A stretch of 64,000 nt of DNA from Gossypium raimondii (lineage: Eukaryota > Streptophyta > Magnoliopsida > Malvales > Malvaceae). Below are positions 48,831 to 61,600 of this stretch, in pieces; position 1 is the stretch's first letter, and each line of letters begins with the position of its first letter. Under the pieces are notes generated by a model. It was not told where the DNA came from, did not search any database, and worked only from the letters and a program-made list of their open reading frames with translations. The stretch spans positions 56,305,980-56,369,979 of the forward strand of contig NC_068575.1 of assembly GCF_025698545.1 (NCBI RefSeq), in the 5' to 3' direction. Both the position numbers and the translations under genes were made by a program.

Positions 48831-51191
48831 TAGATTGATATAATAGAGATATCAAAATTATTCTAAATTTTACATGTATGATAAGTAAAAATATTTTGAT
48901 AAATTTAACAGTTAAATTATTAAAATATTAATAGTATAAAATTAGAGAAAATATAAAATATGATAAGTAAATTCCTATAAAAACCCTTAAGAGAAGGCGA
49001 AAGCGTGTAAGAAACCAAAAGGGATGATTAAAATCTTAGGCTGATAATTATTTAGTGAGTTGTATGTAAAAGAAGCAATTCAATTTTACACGTGACAAAA
49101 CAAACTAGATTGTCTTGAAATATCTATATCTTGTCTGATAAGCAATAAATCTTAATTTAAACGAAATTTGAGATAAAGCTGGTTAAGCCTATCATTACAT
49201 GAATTGATTAATACTAAAACTACTGATTTTGTCATTTATAGTTAAACATGGGTGTTTGTCCACTCTATTAGATGTGACTAAAAATGCAAGATTTAGTTAC
49301 CTGTTGTGCAATAACGAGAATTTAAATATCTAATTTGTATCTCATCTAACATTATTTCATCCAAACCTACCATTAATTAGCGTTCGAATCGCATCATCAT
49401 ATTTGTGCATTTTAGTACGGCAGCTTGGCCTTAATGAAGATTATGACACTCGAAAATAACGGAACACCCTTTGCCGTCGGATTAGCAAATTGGTCTCGAA
49501 GGGTGAACTGTGTTTGGAAGGAAATCTCCCTTATAAAAATTTCAAAATTAGTATGACAATTAAGTTTTACAGAACGGAGGGAGGGATAGATTATGGAGGT
49601 GTACAGGTCAATTACAAAGTAACACGTCTTAAGTTGAAATTATTGTTGGTTAAATCAAATTTATCACGAGTGAAAATGATGGAATCTGTGTCATAATTAA
49701 TTTTTATTAATTAATTTAAATTAATTAAGAGATAAATAATAAAATTTACATTATCATTAATTTAAGTGATAATTTTAAATGATTATTATAATTAATTAGA
49801 GATAAGTAATAAATAAAATAATTTAAATTCTTATAAAATAATTAAATGAAACAGTTAAATTCCACCTAAACTCTCTTTTATTCAAGTAACTGACATTATA
49901 AAAAAGGGGTTATCTAAGCCATGCTACATAGTTCAAGAAACTTAGAAGAAACTCTGACAAACACCATAGCTATTTTGAAGATTGTAACTCTTTTGAAATT
50001 ATCAATAACACTGACTTTGAATTTTCAAGTCTAACTCTTGACTCGAAATTTGTGTGTATAAGGTGATTCAAAGTTTCAAACTGTATATGGTACGAATTGC
50101 GAAGAGCCATTATTATTGGATGTTTAAGTTGTATTTGATAATTAAGAGAGAGACAAAGAGTGATTGCTTAGTGTTTTTTTTTTTAATAAGTGATTGAATT
50201 CTTTTGTCCCTCTTATTTGATGTTGGAGGGAAGTTGGCTTAGTGTGGATCCAAGTCATTAAACATTCTATTCTACAAGTGTAGACAACAATGGTGAGTTG
50301 TCAACTTCGAACATTGTTGGAGTCGGCCTGAGATGACTAGACAAAACAACGTCAAGCTTGAGATGTGATGGATTGATTGGTACTAACAGGTGTTCTTCCT
50401 TATATATCTTAGTAACACAATGTTTGGTAAATCTAAGACTAAGCTTTTGGCTAAATCGCGAGGTTAAGCTTCGTCGAATTCTATTATCAAGCATAGGCAT
50501 CAAGTAGAATACTAGGGTCTAGCTTAGTTGGGTATAATAGAATCAATGGAATAAAGTATCAATATTGAAATTTGCATATTAAATTTACTAAGTTTTCTCA
50601 AAGTGTGATTGGTTGAATAAAAAAGAGGATTCAGAGAGTGAAAAAGTGAACAGTAAATTAAATGAAATTAGGATTAATTTTTATTAATTTATTCACTTTT
50701 CAAAAATTTCATTCACTTTACTCTCAAAATTTGGGTCTATAAAATAATAATTAATTTCTTTCAATTTTTTATTTTTCTTACCAAACACATCCTATTTTCT
50801 TTTAATTTTTTTCCTTTCAAAAAAAGAGAGGAAAAGGTAAATTAGTATAATTTGGGATTGTAGCGTACGTGCTTAAACCCACACCAATGGCTTAAAGGCA
50901 AAGCGATTTGGTAATTTAGTCCAAAACTCTCGGTTGTCCAAAGTTCAATTAGTTCAAAATTAGCATTTTAAACATTCCTTTTCTACAACTTTGTACTGTA
51001 CGAGGGTAGCACATGGTTCAACCAAAAAATGCTAAATTACTTTTAATAAAATGGTATGCCCATCTGACGTAAAAGGGATTAAATAAGAATATATAAAAAT
51101 AACGTTAAAATATGATTCAAATTTATTTATTTGTATACATTTGAATGTTAATTCCTTTATTTTCTTCTATCTTTTAAAATTTAAATTTAAG

Positions 51192-51528
51192 GGATAAATA
51201 TTAAAACTATACACGAGCTTTGATTTAATGTGTAATGTTATACATGAATTTTGATTTTATGCGATTTTATACATTAAATTTTGATTTGATTAAATTTTAG
51301 AAATTACTAATAATATGATAAAATTAACATTTTTTTATGTTAATATTATTGCATAACAAAATATTATATTAATCCAATATGAAAACAAAAGTATGCGTTT
51401 GTTGTTTTTTAAATGTGTACAATTAAATCGAAATCAAAATTTTATGTATACATATGAACCGCAATCCAAACTTTACGTATCAAATTACACATGAAAACAA
51501 AGGTCATGTATAAAATTGATATTTATCC
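51192..51528. mobile_element. MITE, probably Mutator-like (9 bp TSD)
   Basis: Terminal inverted repeats GGATAAATAT / ATATTTATCC extend into long imperfect arms (ACACGAGCTTTGATTTAATG against the complement of CATGAAAACAAAGGTCATGT). Flanks are TAAATTTAA (51182-51190) and TAAATTCAA (51529-51537), a 9 bp duplication with one mismatch; one extra G lies at 51191. No coding capacity. The 9 bp duplication points to a MULE-type transposase in trans. Confidence 0.7.
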
Positions 51529-54468
51529 TAAATTCAATTCATAATACTTTTGAAGTTATTTTGCTATATTCATTGGTGTAACATTTTAAAATAAATAATA
51601 ATAATTTAATAGTCATGTAATAAAAAATAACATTAAAACAAACTTAAATTGAACGAAAAAAATTAACAGTATTAACAATTAAATTTAAATTATTAAATTC
51701 AAAAATAAAAAATTAAATTATTTGAAAAAAAGAAGAAGACTAAATTCTAAAATGACTTAAAAAGCATACTTTAACTAAAAAGAACAATGGGGTTAAAAGG
51801 GAATGAACACTGAAGAGTGAAGGTTGAGGATAATTTTGCTTTTAGTGGGTCCAACTGCCCTCAAAGACAATGACATTATCCATTGAATGGGTTCACTAAT
51901 ACAAGAATACGAGGGTGATGGTAGTGGTTAGAAAAGCTTACCATTTTAAGAAAGCTTTGATGGAAGGGCCAAGCTTTTTTTAAAGCACATATTTCTATTT
52001 CTTGCTATGCCCTGCCTTCACCTTCAGCTCAACTTTCAGCTCTTAACGCTAAAGCATGCTGTGTCTCATCATCCTTTGGGGCTCTAGATGAAACAGCTAG
52101 CACACAGTCCGATAAGCACTATTCTTTTCCCAATTTTTTTTGGGATAATATATCATTTCATAGTTTGAGTGTGGTTCTTCCAATTAGGTACTAAAGTTTG
52201 ATTTGAGTTACATAAAATAGTATCTTAGCTTTAACGGCTTAATGACATTAATTTTAAACCGTTCATTCTGTTGGGATGTGAGATGCAAATCTTGAAAGTG
52301 TTTATCAAGTAAACATAAGATGCAGAAGAGCAAAAAAGTTACCGTCGTAGGCAATGTGGATTCCACAACACTGATCTAGAAATTGGTAAACATGCTGATA
52401 TTTGGTCACGGCAATCGAACTAAAATCATTTTGTTTGACAATGGAGCAGCTAAAATCTCTAAGAACCCTCGTACCGATCTCAAAATTCGCAAGCTTCCGT
52501 CCACAGCAAAGATCCCCTATCCCAAAATGTTCCAAAAAGTCTCTTGATTTCGTTTACCCTTTTATTATTTATCAAACCATGTTTTCAATATATGCTCCAT
52601 GTCATCCAATCTTGAGGTACTTAATTGAAAAACAAAAAAGTTTGGATACCATTGGAGTCAAGTATCAAATGGTATATTAATTTCAAAATTTCCGTTTATT
52701 GAGGAACAAAAGTGGAAAGAGATAAAAGATGACGATTCACAGGTGTTAGAAGCCATTGGAGGAGAAGGAAAAGAGTATATAAAGCATGAGAGGAGGAAAG
52801 TTGGGGAAAAATATCTCTCCTAAAGTCAAAGATAAGTATTTATATGCGAAGGTGGTGATCTCTTTACCCTAAGTCTTCATATGTGACTTGCGCTTATATT
52901 ATCATGGTTGACCACCTTTTGTCTTGTTATTAGTACCCTTTTGTCTTGTTATTAGTACATCTTTGGATTAGTTTGCCCACATTTGTCCCCTTAGGTCGAT
53001 TAGTTTGGCTTGTGTCAATTGTAGGGAGATTAAAATTATCCAACAAATTTACAGGTTTGAATCCATGTACCCATGCCCATAGGAGTTGGGAATTTGGTCT
53101 TCATGTAGAAAGTAACTAACATCATTTTGGCCAATTTCATGATCACATATTCAAATTGTGCTCAACATACCAAATCTTAAAGAACAAAAGTGGAAAGAGT
53201 TGAAAGATGGTGGTTTACAGCGTGGTGAGGTGCTAAGAGTCGTTAAAGGAGAAGAAGACGTATGTATAAAGCATGAGAGGTAGTGAATTAGGGAATAATA
53301 TCCCTCGAAAGGCCAAGTATAGATATTTATAAGCGAAGATGATTATCTCTTGCCTTTAGGTCTAAACACCTAATCTACACTTATCTTGTAATGATTGATT
53401 ACTTAAGAAGCATTATAACCTTCTAAATAAGTGAGAATGTGATTAACATGGACCAAATAAAACCCCACGTATGATTCATGCAAAAAGAAAAAAAGAATCT
53501 AACAAATCAAAAGAGTTTCAATGTATGTACATATTTGCAAGTCCTTTAATTAATAAAATATTATGTATAAGCAAAGGACTAAGTGTGAAGGTTGTGACTA
53601 GAGTACGGAATAAAGATGTTTAAGGTGCGCTCTATCTAAAGTTCTTTCTGTTTTTCATGCTTTTCGTAGGTAATAGAGTACGAATTTCGTAGTAAGCATA
53701 ACAATCATATCGTCAAATCAATTAGAGCTTTCTCAAGGACGAGATGGAATTATTGATGCATGGCATGTCAAATTTGTCCCCTAGTAAACTTACTTGTTTT
53801 CGAGCTTGTCTTGTTTGTGAAGTGGTGTTGTACACCTCTATGTCTAAAGTTTTAACCGCTTAACAAATAAGTTCCCCAAGATAGATGGGTGGTAAACAAA
53901 ACCGTAGCACAGACTGCAATTTGCTGCACATCACTGTCCTAGCCTACATCCAGTACAGGGTGTGGGTGCCTCTCTCAAGCCTTTTCTCTCTACACCACTG
54001 AATTGCATTTGCATAAATCAAAGTTAACACTTATCTTCCACTTTGGATTTTCTTTCTTTTATCAAATAATTATTTTTAAAATTTGAGAAAATAAGATCAA
54101 AATGCCTAAGATTGAATTTAAACTCCAATAAATATGTGATTGTGTGACAAGCATGGTAATAATTTGTGAAAGAGTTTTGTAATCTATAAATAATACGGAA
54201 AGAAAGCTTGAAACCTGGAGATAAAATATTAGGATGTGCATCGGATTGATCCGATGTTAATTTTGTTTTTTTTCAGTTTTAAAATTTGGGTTGGGTATTG
54301 TTAGGGCTTAGATTAATTGGGTTGGTTTGATATGAGTATTGGGTAGGGATATGGTAATCAGAATATGAGTTCTAGTAATTAAAATATATTGGGAGGGTTA
54401 TGAATAAAAAGCCATTGTACTGCTAACCAAATATCCAAAAAGCTGACTTATTTAGGTGTAATCCTAGT
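51529..54468. other. AT-rich spacer with a diverged direct repeat
   Basis: No gene is recognised. A pair of direct repeats lies at about 52703-52890 and 53179-53375. Short open frames at 52305-52680 on both strands have no recognisable domain. Confidence 0.5.
52703..53375 (+). repeat. Diverged direct-repeat pair (~190 bp each, offset ~478 bp)
   Basis: Copy 1 (about 52703-52890) and copy 2 (about 53179-53375) share, in order, GAACAAAAGTGGAAAGAG, GGAGAAG, TATAAAGCATGAGAGG, AATATC-CTC and ATTTATA-GCGAAG. This could be a tandem duplication or LTR remnants. The roughly 290 bp between them has no recognised content. Confidence 0.7.
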
Positions 54469-54873
54469 TATGGGTTACCATTCGATTTATTCGAGTCGAA
54501 TCGAATAAAAAAATTTTGAGTCGAGTTAATGAATCCTATTATTTATACTTAATGTTTCGTTTACATGGACTGATTATTTAACTAGTAGACGAAGTACAAG
54601 ATTATTTAACTATATAAACAATATAATGGTTTTGTCTTTTAACTTTAGAAAAGATTAACATTTATCAAAACGGCGTAGTTTTGTCTTTTTTTATTTAGAT
54701 TTTCGGATAACTCAAATTGTGTAATTCATATTCGAGTTAAAATCGAAAATTTTAATTTTTATTTAAGTTGATCCGAATAACTTGATTAACTCGAATAATT
54801 TATACTACTCAATTCAAAATTTAAATTTTTTTATAAAAAATTTCCGAATTGAATAGGATTTTGTTCACCCCTA
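54469..54873. mobile_element. hAT-like MITE, 405 bp
   Basis: The right terminus (reverse complement) starts TAGGGGTGAACAAAATCC, the classic hAT terminal pattern. The left starts TATGGGTTACCATTC, an imperfect match. The flanks ATCCTAGT (54461-54468) and ATCCTAGC (54874-54881) form an 8 bp duplication with one mismatch, as hAT elements make. The interior, with ATTCGAGTCGAATCGAATAA words, is non-coding. Confidence 0.75.
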
Positions 54874-55188
54874 ATCCTAGCTAGATGGGTGGCAAGGTAT
54901 CTTCTTTGTTGGGCAGTTGTAACTCGGCAATGGGCTAGTAAGGCAATGCAGGGTTGGACCGAAATCCTGGCAACCGTAACGTGAGTTAAGGGTTTAAGAC
55001 TTAAAAGTTTATTCCAATAGGGCCCAAATATTAATTACTTTACAGATACAGATAGCAGTATATAATTATAAATCATCAGCTGAAAGATGGCGAGATGATC
55101 TTTGAGCGCGGCTGTGCTAAGCTTTTCCGTAATTGAAGCAAGAACCAGCAAGCCCAAACTGCGATTACAAACTTCTGTGGGGGAAAAC
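54874..55188 (+). promoter_or_regulatory. SAP18 promoter and leader with tiny upstream ORFs
   Basis: The 300 bp before the SAP18 ATG hold no gene. ATG GCG AGA TGA at 55087-55098 is a three-codon upstream ORF, and another ATG at 55095 opens a 13-codon ORF ending at 55136. Both would lie in the leader if transcription starts upstream of 55087, which cannot be judged here. Confidence 0.4.
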
Positions 55189-57118
55189 ATGGCGGGAGCA
55201 GCTGAACCACAAAAACGCCAGAGCGGGAGACCGTTCCCACCATCGGCGAGAGGTCCGCCTCCTCCTCCTCGCCCTCGCTTTGAACCTGTTGATCGTGAAA
55301 AGGTACCCCCTGCCCTGTTTTTTCTGTTTCTGTACCCCCTATATATTTGAAATTCTAGGGTTTCAAGGCTTTTAATCTACGTATTCTTGAATTAGAATCG
55401 CTAATCTGTAATGTTGCATAGGGCTTCTATTAGAGGAACTTAGTTGTCTTTTAATGCTTAGTTTTTATTCGTATCTGCTTTAATCTTTTTAGGGTTTCAA
55501 AGCTCTATCCTTTGGGTTATGATTTTCTTTTTCTTTTTCTTCTGTAATGCAGACTTGTCCTCTATTGCTTCGCGTTTTCACTAAGGTAATGTTCATTTCT
55601 CAGAGCTCTGACCTCATTTTTCCTAGTTTAATATGAGATGCTTTTTTTGATCCGCGTAGATGATTTTGAACTCTCCCATCACTTTAGTTGTGCCTTGATC
55701 CATAGAAACCTACATTGTTGGTGAAGTTCCTTTTCCATGGTTTAGGGGATATTTAAATTTTTACTTAGGAACTTCAAAATCACATTTACAAAGTCAACTG
55801 ATGTCCAGGACACTTGGAGAAGGTGATTGGCAAGACTTGTAGTATCAATAGATTTAAGCATAAGTTTATTTCCTTTATATTTTCCAATATCTAAACACTT
55901 TAAGTTCATACGCACATTAGAGAACCTTGGTCTTTTGGGTAAGATGAATAAGTCCCTGTGAGCAAAATGTTAGTTCGCAGTCAATTTGTCCATACTCTTT
56001 TAAGTGGTACTGTTATGGTGAAAGTTTGCAGTGTCCAACAGTTAGCATCTGTTAATTGTTGTTAGGAATACTTTCAAGAAAAGACAATAATTCGTAGAAG
56101 TGGAATATTAGTCTTTTTCCTGTTTCTTATACATGGAGAAGTTCTTCAAGCTTTTGACAATTTGTTGTTAAATCCACAGATTGGTGGTCATCATTCTAAA
56201 GAAGATTTTGCAGTGAGAGGCAAGGAACCCAAGGATGAGGTTCAGATTTATACATGGAAGGATGCTACGCTTCGTGAGTTGACTGATCTGGTATGTTAAT
56301 AGTTTAATGTAGTTTGTTCAATTGTCAGTACTGTTTTAAACTTTACTGGTACGCAACATTCTCTTCTTTTTTCCTAAGCTTTTTGACTCTATTGATTCTA
56401 CTTCTTTTACAGGTGAAAGAGGTAGCTCCAGCAGCAAGGAGAAGAGATGCAAGGCTGTCGTTTGCATTTGTATATCCTGACAAGAATGGACGTTTTGTGG
56501 TGAGAGAGGTTAGATTTTTTTTTCTCTTGCCTGCATAATTTTGCATCCTTGTGTATCCATATAACTTCGAAAACTGAGTTCAGTATGTTGTTGTTCCTAT
56601 GATGACTTATTGAGATTAACTTTTACTATGGCTTTAATAACCTTGTGAGGCTGATAGTGCCCCGCGAGGGTTGGGGGGGAACCTTGTGAGGCTAAACTCT
56701 GTCACGTTGGTAACACATTAGTGATGATATGTATGCATTATGTAGTAAAGTTTATGAACTTATGATGATAATGACTGGAATTTCCACATAGATAAGACAC
56801 CTTTATGCTGTATATTAATGCATGTATTATGTAGCTGATACATGAATTATTCCTATGAGAAAGATTGTGCGATTAATGATGTAAGTTATTGCTTCGTCAG
56901 GTGGGAAAGACCTTTTCTTACGGTAATGTGAGGCGATTAGATGACAGCAAAACCTTGGGTGAACTTAGCTTTGAGGTAGGCTGGATCTCCCGTGAAACAG
57001 CATTGTTTAGTCTCTTACATCTGCTCAAGCTTTGCATTGATCTTTTTGTTGACATATGCAGATTGGAGATTACTTGGATGTGGCTATTATGTCATCGGAG
57101 CTTTCTTCTGTCCGATAA
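55189..57118 (+). CDS. SAP18: SAP18-like histone deacetylase complex subunit
   Basis: Six exons: 55189-55302, 55553-55585, 56180-56290, 56413-56508, 56901-56975 and 57062-57118, giving 161 aa in one frame. A basic, Pro-rich N-terminal tail (about 1-30) is followed by the ubiquitin-like SAP18 fold: VDREKTCPLLLRVF, GGHHSKEDFAVRGKEP, DEVQIYTWKDATLRELTDL, RLSFAFVYPD and GDYLDVAI. Its role is to link sequence-specific repressors to the Sin3/HDAC complex, and to join the ASAP splicing/exon-junction complex. It acts in the nucleus. The tail after DYLDVAI is about 12 residues longer than in the Arabidopsis protein as I recall it. The start is the first ATG (AACATGGCG) in frame with the conserved part; the longer frame upstream has no ATG. 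Confidence 0.93.
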
Positions 57119-58679
57119 GTGACTTGGATCGGGAGGTGCTGCAATGCATTTCCCACGAGTTTATCCTACTATGTAAGGAAATCATCAAGAAGATGCAAGT
57201 ATTGTGTGATTGAACTTTGTAGAATGTTTGAAAGGTAGTGATCCTTGTAGGGAACCTTCAATGGTCCTTGACTTGTTAATCCTTTGTAAGATGGATCTAG
57301 TAATGTAGCTTGAGATTTTTGGGTAGCATTTTTAACCGTATGGAAACTTCAGTGCAACTTAACGGTGGCCTTCCGAGATTTGTTTAAAATTTGGCTTCAG
57401 TTTGTCAACTTAACCCAATTTCATTGATAGTAATTAATGTTTTTTATCAAATACCTAATTGACATGAGTTTAAACCGGGTGATATTATATCAAAAGCATT
57501 AATAAAATCTTATTTATTTTATATTCATTATGTTAAAATATATTTTAAAATTACAATCGGATTCATGAAGCTGTAGAATTATGTACTAAATTAAAGGTTT
57601 AAGTCACAATTTGACACTTGAGATACACACATTTTTTCATTTCAATACCCAATTTTTTTATCCCATTTCAGTATATGAATTATCATTTTCATCTCAATTT
57701 GTCCCAATAAGAATTTGCCATATCGAATATTTTTATTGACAACTTTTATTTTTATTTTAGGTCAACTGAGATGAAAATGATGATTTAGAATGTACTAAAA
57801 TGAGATATATGCTTTTATTAAAATGAAAAAATAAATAAATTTAAAAGCCTAAAATATAATTATTAATAAATTCACTCACATTGAAAATAAAAACGACATT
57901 TAGTAGTTTAAGTATTATAGAATAATAAAACAATTCAAACAAAACTAAAAAATAAATAGATGAAAGTGGAAGTGGAGGGGCGATGGAGTCAAACTCAAAT
58001 TACTTACTCATTGGTTTGCAATCAAATGTTTAAAAGGGAAAATTCAAATTACGTAGTTGGGGTAGTTATAAGTTTAGGCCAGCCATGTGTCGTACATATA
58101 TTGGCTATATTAAAATCAGGACTCCTTACGAAAACGACACCGTACGTGTTGGCTAGAAAAAAGTTATTAAACGGAAGATAATTTATTAAAATTACAGCAA
58201 TTATCCCCAAATATGAAATATCATCTCTTATCTTTGGGAAGGGAAAGAGATGATATGTGAAGTGAAAAAGGGTAAAAAGAAAAATGAAAATCGAAAGATC
58301 GACTGTTGCTTGCTTAGGGCAACCAGATTAACACATTCTTATCCAAATTTTAATTCCTCACTGTTGAGATATATAATTTTGTTAAAGCCTCTACTCCACT
58401 ACCAGTTCACACTTCCCTTTCTCTACACGCCAAGTAACACTAATCCTTTTTTTTTCTTTTAACTAATGATACTATTTGAGTAACACTTACCTTTCAATGA
58501 ATTTCCATTACTACTAGCTTTTGCTTCGGATCTGCTGCTCTCTGTTTCACGAGATCTCCTCACTTTTTAACTCGTAATTATCCGTTCACTTTTTTTATTC
58601 TGGGATTTCCACTGTATCTTTTTTTCTTTTTCCCTTTTTCTGAGTGTTTTTCTTGCTGTTCCTTAGGCTTTGATAGCCA
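57119..58679. other. Spacer between SAP18 and GAUT1 with a foldback
   Basis: The SAP18 3' UTR probably occupies the first 200-300 bp. A small foldback lies at about 57600-57860. Upstream of GAUT1, 58440-58680 is T/C-rich (CTTTTTTTTTC-type runs), consistent with a plant leader. No gene recognised. Confidence 0.5.
57600..57860. repeat. Small foldback (MITE-like)
   Basis: ATCCCATTTCAGTATATGAATT and the following CATTTTCATCTCAAT (57658-57700) recur as reverse complement in ACTGAGATGAAAATGATGATTTAG and ACTAAAATGAGAT (about 57765-57810). Outer parts match less well. No target duplication was found. Confidence 0.6.
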
Positions 58680-61600
58680 ATGGCGTTGAAGCGGGGACTA
58701 TCAAGTGTGCGTGTACTAAGCAACAGGAGTTCTGGATCTCGATTGCCTATTGCCATTCTTGTTTTCTTCTCAGTTCTCGCGCCACTTGTTTTCTTTGTCG
58801 GTCGAGGGCTTTATATTTCTGGTTTGTTATTTTTACTCACATTTCTAAGTTGCAATTAGCAGATCTATCGTCGTCTTTGATTTTGATATTTGATTTATAT
58901 ATATGTGTTTGTCTTTTCTCTCTTATAAAATTTGGAAAGTACCTTACATTTTCATTGATTATGAGCTTTGGTTAGTGATCCATACAAAAATTCTTGACAT
59001 CTGATCCGATTAGAAAATTCTAAAAGTTCAAATTACTTGACTTCAGTTACACTACATTTGTCGGTAATTGTGGTGTTCCTTGGAAGTTTCAATTTTAACT
59101 TGTTTCTCCACTTCACCTAACTTTGTTTCTCCACTTCACCTAACTAAAGTTTGTCGAATTGCTTTGTGATTCCTAAATTGAGATATCAAGTCAATTGTGT
59201 TCTTATCCATTTTGATTTCTTTATTTTTCAATGTTTCAAACATTTTGGTCTTTTCTACTTGATTGTACTTGACCTTTGTACCGATTTCTGTTTCTTGTGC
59301 AGATCAAAATAGTATTCAAAGTGATTTTAGCAAACAGGTTGCCTATTCTAAAGCTTTTCCGTTTACATTGGTTGTCTTAGGTTACAGACTAGATGGCTTC
59401 TTCGTTCTCTATGATTTTCAAATGGTTGCTTTTTGCAGAATGTTGATTGGAGAGAAAGGTTGGCTCTGCAATCTATCAAAAACCTTTTCACTAAGGAGGT
59501 AAATGCATCTTGTAGAATATTCCGTACAAGCTAATCATGTTTCTTGCTCTGACAAGTGTTGGATTTTAACTGTCAATTATATGATGCCACACTTGATCAA
59601 TTTTAGGTTGTTGATGTTGTAACTACAAGCACGGCTGATTTGGGGCCACTAAATCTTGATTCTTTTAGAAAAGGCAATTTGTCTGCGTCATGGAAAGTTG
59701 TTGGGGTAGAGACTTCGGTTCAGGATAATGCTATTTCAAAGGTTTGAATAATAAACCTGTCGCTTGTATTGGCACTTTCCCATTTTTCTCAATCCTTTTG
59801 CTGGAACTATTTTTCCGATTTTAGTTTCTGATTGACTGATATTTGCTGGATCCTCACATGTTCAAAGTCAAACCAAAAGGCTACAGACTTGAAACAAGAA
59901 ACATCCCAGGATAAAGAGGGAAAGTTTCTAGATGGTAATTTATTTCTCTGTTAGATGTATGCATAATGCTCTTTGTAAAAATTCACTCATGCTAACCTGC
60001 CTGTTCCATGCAGATGATCATTCACATGATACACCTGCTAAAATACTTCGAAGGGTAATTACCTTCTTTTGATGCACCGTTTGCTTTAGTGTCATATAGA
60101 ATTTTATAATAAATGGGCATTTTATTTACCTTGCAGCAACTTAGAGATGATAGACGTGAGAAGCGGGCCACTGAATTGGTGAAACAAGATGAGAAAGTTA
60201 CCGTGAAACTTGAAAATGCTGCCATTGAACGATCCAAAGCTGTAGACTCTGCTGTTTTGGGCAAATACAATCTATGGAGGAGAGAAAATGAGAATGTTAA
60301 CTCTGATTCCACAGTGCGCTTGATGAGGGATCAAATTATAATGTCAAAGGTTTATGTCAGTATAGCTAAGTCGAAAAATAAGCTTGACTTGCAACAAGAA
60401 TTGCAAATTAGGCTGAAAGAGATTCAGCAGGCCTTAGGAGAGTCAACAGCTGATTCCGGTCTACCTCACAGGTAAAGGATACTCAATCCTGAATCTCATT
60501 GGCTATGTGGTCTATGTTACCTCTGTTTTTGCTCTTATTGATTCTGGCAGTTCCTTATTTTGTGTTCTCATGCAACTTTGTTTAGTGCATCTGAGAAAAT
60601 TAAAGAAATGGGTAAAGTTCTATCCAAAGCAAGGGAACAATTGTTTGATTGCAAGTTGGTTACTGGAAAGCTGAGAGCAATGCTTCAGACATCGGAAGAA
60701 CAAGTTAGGAGATTGAAAAAACAGAGCATGTTCCTGAGTCAATTAGCTGCTAAAACAATTCCCTATTCAATCCATTGCTTGTCATTGCGTTTGACCATAC
60801 AATACTACCTCCTTCCCCAAGAGAAGAGAAAGTTCCCTAGAAGTGAGAATTTGGAAAATCCAAATCTCTACCATTATGCCCTCTTCTCTGATAATGTCTT
60901 GGCTGCATCAGTTGTTGTCAACTCAACCATCATGAATGCCAAGGTGATATAAGCTGCCTTATCTTGTGTAACTGTCTAAGTTGCTTTTCTTTTTTTCATT
61001 CTAGAGTAGAAAGTGATCTATAGACTTTATTAAGAATTGAGCCTCAGGTGATTTCTGGACTGTTCTTTTCTTGGTGGTATATGCAGGATCCTTCAAAACA
61101 TGTTTTTCATCTCGTTACCAATAAACTTAATTTTGGAGCAATGAACATGTGGTTTCTGTTGAATCCCCCTGGAAAAGCCACCATTCATGTTGAAAATGTT
61201 GATGAATTCAAGTGGCTTAATTCATCCTATTCCCCTGTCCTACGTCAACTTGAGACTGCTTCAATGAAGGAGTATTATTTCAAGGCGGATCATCCAACTG
61301 TATCTGGATCTTCAAACTTGAAGTATCGAAACCCGAAGTATCTCTCAATGCTTAATCACTTGCGGTTCTATCTTCCACAGGTCTACCCCAAGTTAGATAA
61401 GATACTGTTTCTTGATGATGACATTGTTGTCCAGAAAGACTTGACTGGATTATGGTCTGTGGATCTGCATGGAAAAGTGAATGGTGCTGTAGAAACTTGT
61501 GGTCAAAGCTTTCATCGTTTTGACAAGTATCTTAACTTCTCAAATCACCATATTTCACGAAACTTTGATCCTAATGCTTGTGGATGGGCATATGGAATGA

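Larger units (their letters stand above)
42304..51191. other. AGL6 promoter and long AT-rich spacer
   Basis: The first about 120 bp upstream of the AGL6 ATG (to about 42430) includes a CTCTCAGACACCAC-like leader on the minus strand. The rest has no gene I can recognise; open frames are short and of random composition. Noted repeats: AAAAGCACTTTTG-type inverted words at about 45910-46145; retrotransposon LTR-tail-like segments at about 46190-46330 and 48600-48830; a tandem repeat at about 47770-48130. Confidence 0.5.

Noticed and set aside
52305..52680. Opposed 76- and 92-codon frames
   Set aside because: No domain and no conserved motif; sits next to the diverged direct repeat in spacer.
55133..55375. 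Alternative 80-codon frame over SAP18 exon 1
   Set aside because: A different frame from the conserved SAP18 fold; the spliced model from 55189 explains the region.
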